In this document: positions 1 to 13,900 of the stretch, piece after piece
How positions within the stretch are numbered: the stretch's first letter is position 1
Layout of the letters: each line of letters begins with the position of its first letter
Source: Mycteria americana
Taxonomy: Eukaryota > Chordata > Aves > Ciconiiformes > Ciconiidae
Length of the DNA stretch: 64,000 nt
Assembly: GCF_035582795.1 (NCBI RefSeq)
Contig: NC_134369.1
Coordinates: 54,126,001 to 54,190,000, forward strand
Direction: 5' to 3'
The notes under the pieces: generated by a model
The model's input: the letters and a program-made list of their open reading frames with translations, nothing else
What the model was told of the DNA's origin: nothing
Database searches by the model: none
Program-made: the position numbers and the translations under genes

Positions 1-1863
1 TTCTTAATTAATGTTTTGGGAGACAATTACTGTTTTGAAGGGGTTTTAATTATTTTTAATAGTTTCCAAACCCTTGTTACAGCTTAGAAGAATAACATAA
101 TTTCACCAGTGATAAAAATTACTTTCAGTCTCATTTCATTTTGCTAAGCAGGTATCAAGGGAAATGGACACTTACACATGCCTGCAAACTGGTCTACCAT
201 AGGGTTTTTCTGAAATTAAACCTGATACCTACAAACTAATAGCTCACTTTTGAATAGGTATTTTCAACTCAGGATCTCAAAACACTTGAAAAGGCGGGTA
301 AAAACCGCACTGTCCCTATTTGAAAACTGCAGGCAGAGGATTATTTAGGGATACTGTCATTAGACCAGACCCATGGGACAAAATGGAAACTACCAAAGGT
401 ACAACTCATCTTCAGGTCCATGCCACAGCCATTGACTCAGCCACCTACACAGCTACTAAAATACCCACATCTCCAGTGTTACCCCTAAGAGTTCTTACAT
501 TCTGTAGGTGTTCTCAAACAGCTTCTGTGGATATTCTTCCCTGCAGTGCTGCACAGCATTAGCAAAATATGTTCTAGTACTGACAAAATAATCTGGAGGA
601 TTCTACAGAAAATTCCAGTGCTTTAAAGGCTTTCTTGACTGGGAACATAAACATTTTTAATGGTCATCTTTGCACTGTGTAAACCAGCAATCATAGCTGC
701 CACACCTCCTCCATTATGCTTCATACAATCATTTCCGCTTCGCCACTATGCACCTTCTTACTCCAATTTTGGTTCTCTCACTTCATCAACTTAAAAGGTT
801 CTTCCTAAAATAACAAGTCAGTAACGGTATATTACCATATGAAACAATGCATGATTATAGTTTCTATGTTTAACTACATAAATAACAGAACAAAAAAGTG
901 CTTAAAACATTTGCATCCACTTTGATTTCAGCCAGTAAAATCAAACTGTCCTCTAAATATATATGAATAATACTGAATTGTACTTTCTCTCTTCCATTTG
1001 TTTCCAATAACCTTGTAGATAATTAGAATATTTTTCCCCTGCTTGTTGCAGGTAAACATGCCTCTGCTCACATGGAAGTTATCAACACTTAACATCATCT
1101 TTCACTTGTCAGTTCTATTACATGGCACTACAACTAACTACCAATAGCTTCCCCTAGTACTTTCTGCATGATTTTTGAAAAATGAGTTCAAATGTTGTCA
1201 GTCTTCTTCTCTGAAAATATTATGCTGTTTAAAAAGTTTTGGGTTGTGGTGTTTTGGGTTTTTTTAATTAAAAAATGCTGAATATAAAAATAACTGCCCT
1301 TAAAGCAACAGCTTAAAATATCTAAGAACTGCTAATTTTGCTGAGTAAACCAGAGGAAACAAAAAGTTCATTTTAAAAAATATATATGTATTGTTCTAAA
1401 TATAAAATTGAAAGCAGAATGAAACTGCATAAGACCTTGACATTCCCAAGGAGCAGGTTTCTCACCCCATGTGCATCTACAGATTTTTAGCTTTTGCACA
1501 GTTAACAATTATGTTTTAAAACATAACGTTAGTAAAATTGTGCCATGTACTTCCATTCCATAAGATACTTATTTTGCCCAGAGTAACACCACTCTAAAGA
1601 ACGTATGCAAGTACTACAGACCAGTACAAGTAAAATCATTCCCTAATATGACTGCAGCTGACCATGGGAAGAATTTAGTCCAGCGAAGATACTGCTTTGC
1701 AGGGACTGTTACACTGACTTGCATTTAACAGTCATATACCATCCCTAAAAGGTAACTGTGTGATTCATCATACAAAGAAAACGCCAGTGAGAGCACATCT
1801 GCCTGGACAACTGTACTTTTCTTTCTGTAAACTCTTGCAGTGTCCCTTAGGAAGTGGCAGGGA
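1..1863 (-). other. PTPN21 3' UTR and possible downstream intergenic sequence
   Basis: This is the AT-rich stretch that follows the PTPN21 stop codon. No AATAAA was seen on the minus strand. ATTAAA occurs at 1268-1263, and again near 660 and 50, so the 3' end could lie near 1245 or farther left. No open frame here resembles a known gene. In mammals SPATA7 is the next gene on this side, but no part of it was recognised. Confidence 0.45.
1263..1268 (-). terminator. Candidate ATTAAA polyadenylation signal for PTPN21
   Basis: The minus strand reads ATTAAA about 600 bases after the stop codon. It is the nearest common variant of the poly(A) signal, but the region is AT-rich and the match could be chance. 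Transcript ends would settle it. Confidence 0.25.
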
Positions 1864-1992
1864 TTATATAAGTCTAGAACTTTTGAGAAACTGAATGAGA
1901 ACTCCATAGACGAAAGTGTACTGCGAAAGAGTCTGCACCATCATCATTCTCTGCTGCCTCAACATGTCCAGCACTCGGGGGATGTCCAGCAT
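1864..1992 (-). CDS. PTPN21: PTPN21 coding exon 18 (C-terminus and stop)
   Basis: Encodes residues 1143-1184 plus stop: [20 protein letters not shown] to FLKSSRLI. It holds the last helices of the phosphatase domain, including the RQQR motif of the Q loop. Acceptor TTCCCCCAG; the TAA is at 1866-1864. The plus-strand open frame over this place (1840-2277) is only its shadow. Confidence 0.97.
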   Translation of the reverse strand: MLDIPRVLDMLRQQRMMMVQTLSQYTFVYGVLIQFLKSSRLI

Positions 1993-4900
1993 CTGGGGGA
2001 AGAGAACAAACCATTACAAGTGACTGGTGAGCAAGGAGACTGGCTTGTGCTTTCTCAGCAGGAGGTTCAGAGCAGTACCAGTGATCTACGGGCAGAATCG
2101 CCTGCTCTAATTTCAGCTCTGACAATTCACTGTCCATGCCTGCAGTACGGACTGCACTACACCACTGACCATGCCTACCTCCTCGTCTGTGAAATATGCA
2201 GAACGTTAAACTTGCCTATCTCATGGGGTATGGGCCTTCACAAATCTAATGGCTGCAAAAATCGGTCACAGTGTTAGGACAGGGATGCACAATGAAACAA
2301 TCAGTTTGTTGAGTCTCAGCTGGCATATTATATTATTAATAAACACTTTACAGCTGTTCATCTCTAGCTAAAAGCTGATAGGACCAGGTTTTATTCTATT
2401 AAACTACCGCTTTGTCCTCTGTTGAGACTGATACTGCAAATACTACACTTAGGAACAAAATATTTAATAACAAGCACAGAGACTACAACGCATGTTCTTG
2501 AATACTATCCATTAAAACTACGGCATGAAGTAAAAGTGGTAAAGTCAGGGTGAAATCCTGAAATATGGTTAGTAGCCTAGGGCATACCTTGTTCCACTCA
2601 GTGACTCAACAATTTATGGAGACCAGAATCCAAAAGAGCATTCCAGTACCCAGTGTGTAAGTGGGCAACTCTAGATTATCAACTTCTGTTGAACTGCCAA
2701 GAGCTCTTTCAACCATAGTTGTAAGGGCTCTTCCGAAGGCCACATCTTGGGAAAGCTTGGATGAACACCCATAAAATATTTATTAGGCAGGTTATTTACT
2801 CTTTCACTACCTAACATTATTTGAAGCACGAGAAAGAACATCACCTCATTGTGTTCCAAGCAAGCGATCATGATCTCCGACAGTATGACCACTCCTGTTC
2901 GTCCTACACCTGCACTGCAATGTACCAGTACAGGAGGATTAGAGTTTTTCGGATCCGCAGTGCTGTTCGTATGACGCCGCACTGACTGTATCTCTTCCAA
3001 GTATGCTGTTAAGTTCAACAAGATAAGAATAATAAATTTAGGAGATGAAGCCCCATAAGCCATGCTATTACGCTGTACGACCACCAGAAAAGTAGTAATT
3101 TAACAAATGACATCCCACAGAAAAATGATGCACTGTATAAATCACAAGTCATATCCCAACCAAAGCAATACAGATCTATAAAGATCATCTAACTTTAAGT
3201 CTTTCCTTGCTTTGTTCCCCTATTCCCCACCAAAGGCGGCTTGTGGCCATCTTGCTACTGCTGGAACATACTCAAATGTGTAGTATGTGATGCAATAAGG
3301 TTTTAATCTATATGAGCTTATAGTAAATTATATATTTGGCTTTAGACATAAACAGTCACTTTAACAAACTGGCAGACATATTCCTGCCAAAAATATAATT
3401 CAGTATCTCTTGCTGGTGTGAAGAAACCTTGTACAGCAGAATGCTTGGCATACTTATCAAAAGCTAATTCGCATATAGCAGCCATTTTAGGAGGTATTAA
3501 AAAAACCCCCAAAAACCACAAAACCAAAACCAACTCCAAAACAAAGCTATTAAATACAACTTACAGAGAAATCCCTTTAAATCCTCTGGACAGCCATGCT
3601 CTGGCCAGTCAGTATACTGCAGATGCCAAACTGTTCTCTCCTGTCCTGTGAGAAGATGTTTAATCTTCAAACCCGTAGTTGCATAGCAGCCTGAGTCAGT
3701 ACGGAATCGTGTGGTAATCTTAAATCTTCCATATGTTACAGTGTTGTGTCTTGAACCAAGACGTGGCCAGTATCTGAAGCTTTTTTCTCGCCCACTTTCC
3801 TTAAAAGTAAAACACTTGCTTAACAAGAAAAATAAGAACACTCAATACAACTAATGCTCCTGTAACAACTGTATCTCTCCTCTGTTATGTACTACTACAG
3901 TGTTACGGTTTCTCACTGAGTAAACCAACTTTCCAGTGGAAAGAGTTTGCAGATTTACATCTTTCTGCCAAGGAAAGCAAGACAGAATGGCAAAGGGGTC
4001 ACGAGAAATTTATCTTTCATTGGTCTTCTTGTTGCAGCAAAGATGCCCTTCCCCAACAGATCCTAACAAAATCATCGCGGAATTTCTGGGAGAGACCTGA
4101 CTGAGTTCATACTCACTTCCTCTGCTGTCACCATAGCTATAATGGCAATCCCTTGTTCCCAGATCATCTGCCAGAAATCCTGACATGTATTCTGCAAAGG
4201 GCCCTGCGTAGCAATGTAATCCCACTCTATGCCACCAACAGAGATCTGTAAAGAGAAAGACATTAGATTAGTAATTACTGAAAACTCCCTTTCCCCAATT
4301 CTTAAGTCAGCCATTTGAAGATGCACAAACTGAAAAAAAGACAGCAACACTGCAGAAGTAGGAGCCCATTGTGAGTTATATCTGCCTCTCACTTTTTAGC
4401 TGCATCTTGTCACATTAGATGCAGAAGAGACACAATGTTTAAAATTGTACAGGCACATAGCTAAATAAATGTATTTTACATCATAAGCATAATGGAAAAG
4501 TGAGCAAATAAAATCGTATGTCTCTTTCATGAATTTAAGCTATTGTAGCCAATTTGGGTTTAGAGAAGCTTTCATTCCCTGGTGCTGTAAATGCTATTAT
4601 ATGCACTAAAAAGTCAGAATTAGCTGATGTTTCCTCAAAAAATATTATCTTGTTTGAGAAGGGTCAGAAGAGTTACTCAACGTTTGTGAATGAGTTGAAG
4701 AATAGAAACTATGGTACCATGTCAGTGTACAAACAGATTTATTAAAAAAAGACAGCAACACAACTACAACTGCTGCTTTGATGATCTCAACTCTTTTCAG
4801 AAGCCAATTGTAGTTGCACTTTAAGTAGGTAAATGCATTGAAAATTAATGAACTGCCTTGAAGATTCTTGATGTCACCCTGCAACTTCACCCTTTTTTAA

Positions 4901-7900
4901 ACAGAGTAAAGAGCTAAGGCTGAGGAAAGGGGGCAACTGAAGATTATGAAATAGCAGATTTCCCCCTGGCTCCATCTGTTCCTCTAACCGTCCAAAGAAG
5001 CTTAAGCTGGGAGCTAGCTTACTGCCTGTTGTGCATCTAGTCCGAGAGTACAGAAGAGGAAGAAATAATAAGGATTGTCACTGCACTTCAAAAATATCAT
5101 AATCGTTGCAAAGGATCCCAGTTTGTTATAAAGCTATTTGCCTTCTTAACTCTGGGAATAATGGACATGCCTTCTGTTAGCACCAATCCACAGAGAGACG
5201 AGACGGAGAGAGAAAGGAGACAGTAGATCAATATAGAAGCAAAATGCAGAAGACCTCTCCAATAATTAACCCTCCATTATTCTAGGTAGTGAGGAAAAAC
5301 AGGTTCCTCCTTTCCCCAAAGAAACCTCTGCAGAAGAAGGGAGAGAGAGAGATGGAGGATTCACACTTATCTGACCAAACCAAAATTGATAGCCAAATCC
5401 ATTTTTAGTTACCCCATGAACTGGAAAATATTTCTCCAGCAGTATTTCTCTCACCTTGATATGAGATGCATTGATGTAACCCGTGTTATTTTCTTTGGTT
5501 GGGACTAGCTCTACTCTGGTATCATCATAAGGAAGGACGTCCTGGAACCGGTTTCTTTCAGCATTTTCAGGAAGCCGAGCTATTGAGCACTCACCATCCA
5601 TAAGTCTTTTTTTCTGAATGCGCTCATATTCAGTAAACACCATTCCCTGCTCTAACCGTTGTTCCAGAACTTTACACTGAAAGACAGAACACAGATAACC
5701 AAAGTCACGTTCTAAGGTGAGCCTATTTTAGCAGAGAATTCATGAAGGATAAAATGTATGTATTTTCCTCTCCTACATACTTTTTCAATGCTTTTCCAGC
5801 CACTAATGTTTTCACAAACATACCAGAATAAATTAGAAGCAACCCTAACCAGCAGGAATTTTGTTCAAGTGAAAATTAAGAAGCCTGTTATACTTCATTA
5901 GGTCATAAAGACTGTGGATACCACTGGTGAAAGAAAAATTACTTCATAGTTTCTATAGAGACAACCCAGCTGGGCAAAGAAATATTTGGCCAAACCAGAT
6001 AGCTATGCTGTACTACAAACAGCCTCAAATACCTTTGAACAAGAAATATTCATTAATCCTCCTGCTTAATATAGCATGTTAGATTACATCATTTGCAAAG
6101 GTCTCCTTTAACTTTGTAATCCAAACCCAAAATTAAGTCAACTTTGCCATTTGGATGGAGAAAAACCCTAAAAATGTAAAACGAAACACTTCCCTCAGTC
6201 AACAAGCTAATAATTCACTACCAATATTCCACATTTTCTTAGGCTGAAGATACTAAACTTCGCATACAGCAGCAAAACCTTCTTAGAACCTCTTGCTGCA
6301 TCTGAGGTATAAACCCAGGATTTTTTTCTACTAGTACAATTCAATCTGTTTTATTTAATAAGCTGCTCCCCCCCCCCCCCCCCCCCCCCCTTTATTCTTT
6401 CTAAACCAAGTTCTTTCTAAATCATAAGACACTTCTGGAATTTCAGCATCTCTTTGCCAACAATAATTAGAGGAATAATATGTAAGATTTCAGCCAGAAA
6501 ATTTCATCTATGTCACATGTCCCCAGCCTCTCACAGCAACTGCTCTGTGGTATCAGGTCAGAAAAGTGCCTTGTATCAAATAACCATAATGCCAAATGTT
6601 GCAGAGGAAGGTGTAAAACCTCAATTGTATGCAATTTGCACATCAATACATCAACTGTACAAACTCCTTCATTATCTTTAGACTAAATTTCCTCATTTAA
6701 ACTGATAACAACATGAAACTTAGCAATGAAATAGGCATTGAATCAACTTTAAAGTCGTATTCTAAAATATCTGTAGGCTGGACTTCCTTTCATGTCACAT
6801 GTCTGCTTTGCATTGCCTCTTCTCAACTGTTTTAGGAATTACTCCAATTTCATGGTATCTTTTCTGCCTCTACATGACTGCCTGAAGAGAAAGTGTAGTG
6901 ACACGTCTTTTTCATAACTTGACTTTATGGCTTCTTCTTTTACCTCAACACTTTGGGCAGAGCTAGCTGAATAATAATAATATGGCTGAATTTAATAAAG
7001 GTCAATCCAGGAAGAGATTATGGCTGTAAGTAAGAGGAGATAACCAACACAGGTACTAAACGTACAACTGTATCTCAATAACACAATATTAATTTTGGTC
7101 CCCTAGCATCTTTAAGGAGTGTATATATAGTTCAAAAAGTACTTCAACTATGTTGAAATGGAACAGTCAAATCTCCCTCCTATGGATCTCAGTCTAAGCC
7201 TTCATACTCCAAGACTGAATTTCTACTGTGTGACTTGCAATTAATTTTCTTGGTTTGTTCCTTAAAACTGCAGCTGGTGAGAGCAGGACTGTTCATTCAA
7301 GTTCTGATCCCTGCCCAGTGACTGTCAACAAATTGAGCTAGAAGGGGTCTGCAGCTGAGGATGCCCAACCAAGCTCAGAACTGGATTCTAGAGAGACCAC
7401 TGGTCGCAGAACGTACAATAATCACCGTAGACCTTGGTGTATCAGTAGCTCCCTGGTCAGATGTGTGATGACAGCACTGTTCTACATAGCCCTTCGCAGG
7501 CTGGATATTGACTGTATTTCACTTTCCTGCACCTATTTAATGATAAACAAGGCAGGCTGAAGTATATTTACTGACATTGTTTACCCTGACACAAGCAGAT
7601 GAAGTCTTATATTTCTCAAAGAATGATCCTCAAATTCTGGAACCTGATATCCTCTCAGTGATCTCAGATCCTTTACTGAATTTAAATTTTCTGCAGATCA
7701 CACAAGTTCCATCTATATTTTCAGAGATCCACCTGAGGAAAACAGATAAATACAATCTGCACAAGCTGTACCCTGCAGATGCAATTTAACTACAAAATTT
7801 GTTGTAAAAACTGTATGAATTACTAATAATTACAACTAAGTTCAATCTCACACTCAGAATTTTAATTTTCATATGTTTTCAGTCTGGAAAACCCCAAATT

Positions 7901-10900
7901 AAGAGAGAAAACAGAAAGACCTGGCACAAAAATGTATCAGTAGATACTAGTTAATTTGCTTCCTATATGTTCAAAGGGTAAACTATAATCTGAATCACTG
8001 TCATCTTAAATCTTAAAGAAAAATCTGAGTTACACCCAATACTTCTAGCAATGACTTATCAATCAGAATTCTCATTCTTCGTTTTGTTCTATTCTCAGTA
8101 TTTGAGTTGCTTTGAATCTGAAGCATTTCAAAGTCAACACAAAACACCATTCATGTGCATTTTATTTTGAAAAATCACTAGTGTAAAAGGGAAATCAAGC
8201 ATTAAAAAACTTCAACATACCCGTTCATCATTTGTTGCTCTTGTTGATTCTTCCTTCCCCTCATCTGGCAGAGGCATTCTAGTCAAAGCTAGTCCATTTA
8301 GGGCAGCTAGCTTTAGAGGCCCTATTTTTTTTGCATCATTTTTATTCTTTTTCATACCCTGCAAAAGAAAAGCTAAAACTTGTAAATATTCTTAAATATC
8401 TGATAAAGTTATAAAGCAGAAACCAGATGAGTTCAATTAAGCAAAGGATACTTCTTTGAACCCTTCTGCAAACACCTCTGACTTTTTTTTTTTTTTTTTT
8501 TTTTTTATAAGCACTGCAGGGAGAGATTAGGGTGGTGGGACTACATTCCTCCAAGGACACAACAAGTCTGTCTTCATTCCAGACAGGTTAATGAAACTGC
8601 ACGAGAATGACAAATACTGTTCCCTACAAAGCTCACAACTGAGGGCGTGAGGTGACAACTCTGGATAGTTAATATTCTTAGACAGAACTGAAATCACTTT
8701 CCAACCCCAAAAATACATAAAAAGGATTCCTTACGAGACTATTCAGTTTGCAGGCACTTTTCTTCCCTACAAGTGGGCATAACAATGAGCATATTACCTT
8801 TAAGATATTTGGATATAGTTAAATGTTTGACTAAGTTTGCAACAAACTGCACATACAAAACATGAACACAGAACTGCAGACAGATCTGAGCCCTGAACCA
8901 GGCCATAAATCTAAATTATTGAAGTTACCATTCATTATCTGAGAAAAATACCAAAGGGGGATTTTTATGAAAGAACAAATTAAAATGATTCTTTTAAAAA
9001 GTGTAAGAGAAAGCTTCATCATTCCTGCAGTTGCTAAGTTTGGTTGTTAACAAAAATACACTGAAAATGTGAGCGTATAGGCTGCTTGAATGATAATCAA
9101 TGCTTTCAAAAGCTAAACAGTAGTAAGGAATGGGAAGACAAAGCTAAGAGGATGAGACCGCATTTAAAAGTGAAGAGAACACACACACAACAGTAGGAGT
9201 TAATTGAAAAGCAAAATGTGCAAACATTGGTAGGGGCCAGCTTTGTTACCAGGATATTCATCTCAATATTGAATACAGAAAGGTAATATTCTCTATTATG
9301 CAATATCACTCTTACTGAACGAGAAAGTATTTTACTGAGCACTTCCAGTGAAAAAGTTTTAATATCAATTTCATTTCAAAGGTTGACTTGAACATTTACA
9401 TCGCTATCAGAAGGAAAAGGCAGGCTATTATTTTGGTAGACACATCAATGTCTGAAAATGTATCTTTTGGAGAACAAAATCCTAAGTGACTATCTAAATA
9501 TGAATACAAGGAGAAAGGTATCACCTTTTTTTCCTATATCCACATAACAAACAGGAGGAAGGAGATTTAGAGAAACAAACATACACAATTATAAAATGAA
9601 TTGAAGCTGATGAATGTTCATTTCATTGTGTTCAGCTCCATGTATAGCAAGTCTGAGACAAACAAATTGTGAGAGCAGTAACTATTTAAATACATAGCTT
9701 TTGCATAGGTTAGCTTTTGCAGCATCAGCTGTAACAATTACTACAGCAGTAGAAGTTATATGGTAGTTCCACTGCAGTCCAATTCATGCAGAAAACTATT
9801 TGACACTAACTCAGGCAGGCCAAGTTAACAACAATCAATTTTAAAAGGGAAAACAATAATAAAATGGTCTTCCTCCATTAGCACCTGAAATATGCCACAG
9901 ACTACACAAAACTGAACAAAAGTTTAAAACAAAATGAGTAGTAAGGACTGCCAGGGAAACTGTACAGTCCCACACAGACCTTGATGTTTCTATGAAGTGG
10001 GAATTATAGGGAAGGCGAAACTTGCAGTTGTTCGCTATTTATGGCTTCATAAGATTGGAGTAGGAGAAAGAGACATGGCAAGCAAGAAATACCTTTAGTG
10101 GGATAAAAACAGCTTGAAGAGAAGGCAAAAGGGAAAGGATATAAAAAGGGGAAGGCATGGAGGAAAGAAGAGAATGCAAGGAAAGAATTTATTGCCTAAT
10201 GCGTCAGGTCCCCCTCTTAGGTCAGAAGAAGAAAGCAAACAAATAAAAAAAAAGTAAACATTCAGCTACAACCGATTTTTCAGTGAGAGGAACATTAGAA
10301 AGCTGGTAGTGGAATGGAAAGAGTTGCTTCTGTTCCAGATTAAGGATAGGTAGGGCAGAATTTGGGATCTAGAACTGACTTTAAGTTAGTTCATTCTACA
10401 GGTGCTAGCCAGGTTAGGCGTATCAGATGGATGGAGGCTGCACAGCTGGATTTGTGTGGGAGGACTATACGAACGGAACTCAGACATGGCAGAGAAGGAG
10501 ATAAAAGACAGCTAAGCAAAATTAATAAGGGAACAACAGAAAAATAAAGGTCAAGCTTAAGGTAACTTAACTCACATGTTTTAAAAGCATCTTAGGTTGA
10601 TTAAAAAAAACCCGCAAACCCCAAACAAAACCCCCACATAACTCCCGCTACACAACAACCCGAAACAAGAGGAATAGTATCCACTTACACCTAGCGGGGG
10701 AAGGCCTTCCACAATATTCTTCTTCCCAGACAAAAGATCAGACACAGGTCTCTTCTTTACTGAATCTTTCCTTACTCTGTATCTCCCTGATGTTGTAAGA
10801 TCAGATTCTGACATAGATGGAGTAAGCAGTCCTTCCCCTCTTCTCTGTACCTGGCTTTCTACTAGTAAATGAATGGGGCTTATATCTTTCATTCTCTTTT

Positions 10901-13900
10901 CTGTCTCTGTGATATGTAATTTAGGCTCAAGAATATGCAAAGGGCCAGCAGATGAAGCAACAGAGCTATAAGGGTAGTTCAGTACTGAATCATGAGAATA
11001 ACCACCCATAACGGATGAAAGTTGGGTTTGATCTTCAGGGAGAGGAGAAAGACTTGTAGTAGCCTTGTTTTCTTCTTCAAATTCTTCTTCCTCACTACTG
11101 TGAATCAGCATAGTGGCATCTGAAAGGGTTTTCTTATGATCACAGTTCACACCTTCTTCTTGCTCACTTTCTTTTTGCTTTGTTCTCTCCATCAGAACGT
11201 TGGGCTGTGACCCTTCGGAGATAACTCTTGGAAGAGCCACATCTGCTGCAGAAGCTGACATGGTCCTCTCTTTAATTCTTATTCCTTCAAAGCTGGGAGT
11301 CAAGCCTGCTATTTCAATACTGTTCCTTTTCTGCAGCTGAGCATGGCGTGCCGACGTTAGAGGTTCACTGACTTCCTGAAGAGAATGTGCCACAGGCAGG
11401 CTGTCTTCCTGAAATGTCTGGACAGAATGGTGCACTCGCCTTGTGATAAGATCTGGATTGCTGCTGCTAATGTAGATATGTCGTGAAAGGTCTGGAGTAC
11501 TATTTGCAGGTCTTGGGTACGGGTATGGGGGAGGTGGTCGATAGACTTGGGTCTTCATTATATTTGGTGCTGGATAGTCCTGAGCCTGGAGCTGCACATT
11601 TGTCAACTCAGGCACACTGACTGCCCCAACAACTGGGCGTTTTTCAGCAGGATAAGGATAGGGGGATTGGCTATGAAAACTGTAGTTCAGGTTAAATGGA
11701 TAATGGTTAGATTGTGGGGAAGTGAAGTGAGCATGCTCTCGTATTTCAGGCTGACTGTAAACTAAGGCATCAGGCCTGCTGTAAGCATATGAATTGCTGA
11801 TGTTAAGATTTCTCATTGAATGACTCTGCCTATCTGCGTGCACCATTCCCCTGTTGAGCTGTCTCATCACAGTTTCATAGTCTGGCGTGGGACGATAAGA
11901 AGGCGGTATCAACGCACTATGTCTATGTGATGGGACATAATCAGTTCTGAGGACATCGCTTCCAGTAATGCTTGGGTTTGAGGACATGGGGGACGGCTGC
12001 AAGTAATGTTGTGGATTGTTCAAGGAGTTTGTGCTATGTGCACTATAAACACTACCGTTGCGGATCCGACCACCGTAGTCATGAGGGGCTCTATCCAAGC
12101 TAGTCTGAGAGTGACAGTAGTATCCATTCTGATTGCTCACAAAGAGGTTATCTGAAAGCAAAGTTTAAGAACAATCTTTATGTCCAAGACATCAAACAAA
12201 AATATCCTCTATTAAGACATAGCTAACCAATGTTTGACAATTTCAAAACCTCAGTTATTCTTAGCTATGTATTGAAATGGGAAGGAAAAAAAAAAAAAAC
12301 CAACCCCAACTTTTTTGTTGTTGTTGATACCTAAGGTATGTATACCAGAATAACCTATTATGTTCATTTAGATGATGCAAATTCCTATTTGAAAACATTG
12401 TCTCAGTTTAAGAATGGCTTTCTTCTGTTTAGGATAGGTTTGCTAAGTTTCAGTCCATGTTAAACAAAATCCGTATCAATCTTAAACGACACTAATTGAA
12501 AGAAAGAATGTCTACACCAGGGTTTGCACTAATCTAATGAGACCAGTTTAAACAGCAAAAAAGAAAAAAAGCAAACAAAAGCAGCACCAAAAACCTAAAG
12601 ACACCTCCACAACAACCAAACAAAAAAACCCCCTCACTCTTCTTCTCCCCCCCAGGCCATAACTAGATATAGTACCACAAGACCTTTAAAAAAACCAAAA
12701 AAACACAAACAAACAAAAAAACCCCCACACCCACACAAATACACTTTTCTCCAGAAATTTTGGAGACAGTTTAAACTACCACCATAAATTGTTTTCACAT
12801 TAACATATACCCACTCTCATGGATAAATAAAATGATCTAACAGTTTATACATCCAATATACAGTTAATAATTTAGCCATTACTTCATTGGATGTACAATT
12901 TGCCAAGCTCCAGAAGAGAACAATTCAGTAATTGCTTTAGATGCCTTTCAGGATTTAACTCTTCAGATTCACCAAAATAATTGCCACACTTATGTTAATG
13001 AATTTGCTGACAATCAAAAATTCTTTTGTTTGTGAAAAAGTTGTTCAAAACTAGGACGTGTGCAGTAGCAAGTATCCAGCAATAATTCCAACACTATACT
13101 GGAAAGAATTAATCTACATTCTGAATTTATATACCTGTACCTTCATAAATACTTGTGTAACTCTATTTAGATAGAAAACATGCTTATTCCCTTACCAGTG
13201 AGTTGTTAGAGTATTTTTTTATGCATCTGACTTGTAGGACTGGAAGGTCCCTATCAAAACTGAGGCAGCTTTGCAAAAAGATTAGATTAACCCTTCTTAT
13301 ATTATATTATAAAGATTAACCCAGGGCAGCGACTTTGTTAAACGCACAATGTGTAACAATCAAAAAAAAAGGAGAGAAAGCAGCCATGACTCCCCTGTAG
13401 ACTGCTTAGATTAGGAGTGTGCATCCCTTGAGAATTCTAATTAGGGTTTGCTTGGGGTTTTTTCTTTGATTTTTTCAATCAAATGTATACCAATTCCATA
13501 ACTTGCAGACTTCCTTAGCCTTTGAATTCCCCACCACCTTGTAGTCTAGCGAACTCCGAGAGAAACTTCTCTCTTCCCGCACCCTGGGTTAAATAATTTT
13601 TTTTAATTGTCTGAATTGCCTGGGGGCTCAGTTGCTCTTTGCAGCTATTAAGATCCATATTGACAAGGATCTCACAATGCTATAACGTACCAGTTTGGTA
13701 CGTGAACCAAAAAAACGACTGTCAGCTTAAACTCACACAAGGGACCACAGTCTATAGTTGCTGTATATGTTACCATAACTAACTTTGCTCATATCCCATA
13801 GGAGAGGATATGGAGGAGGAGCAGCTGAGGGAACTGGTGTTGTTTAGCCTGGAGAAAAAGAGGTTCAGGGGAGACCTTATGGCTCTCTACAGCTACCTGA

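Larger units (their letters stand above)
1993..8220 (-). other. PTPN21 introns 13 to 17 (between exons listed)
   Basis: Introns at 1993-2844, 3006-3564, 3800-4116, 4246-5454 and 5677-8220. They are AT-rich and hold no second gene that I can support. Intron 13 contains a run of 23 C at 6368-6390. The short plus- and minus-strand open frames here have no recognisable protein content. Confidence 0.7.

Noticed and set aside
1..1800. 3' end of SPATA7 expected from mammalian gene order
   Set aside because: No SPATA7-like protein segment was seen; the gene may lie outside the window.
1840..2277. 145-residue plus-strand open frame
   Set aside because: It is the complement of the last PTPN21 coding exon and its acceptor.
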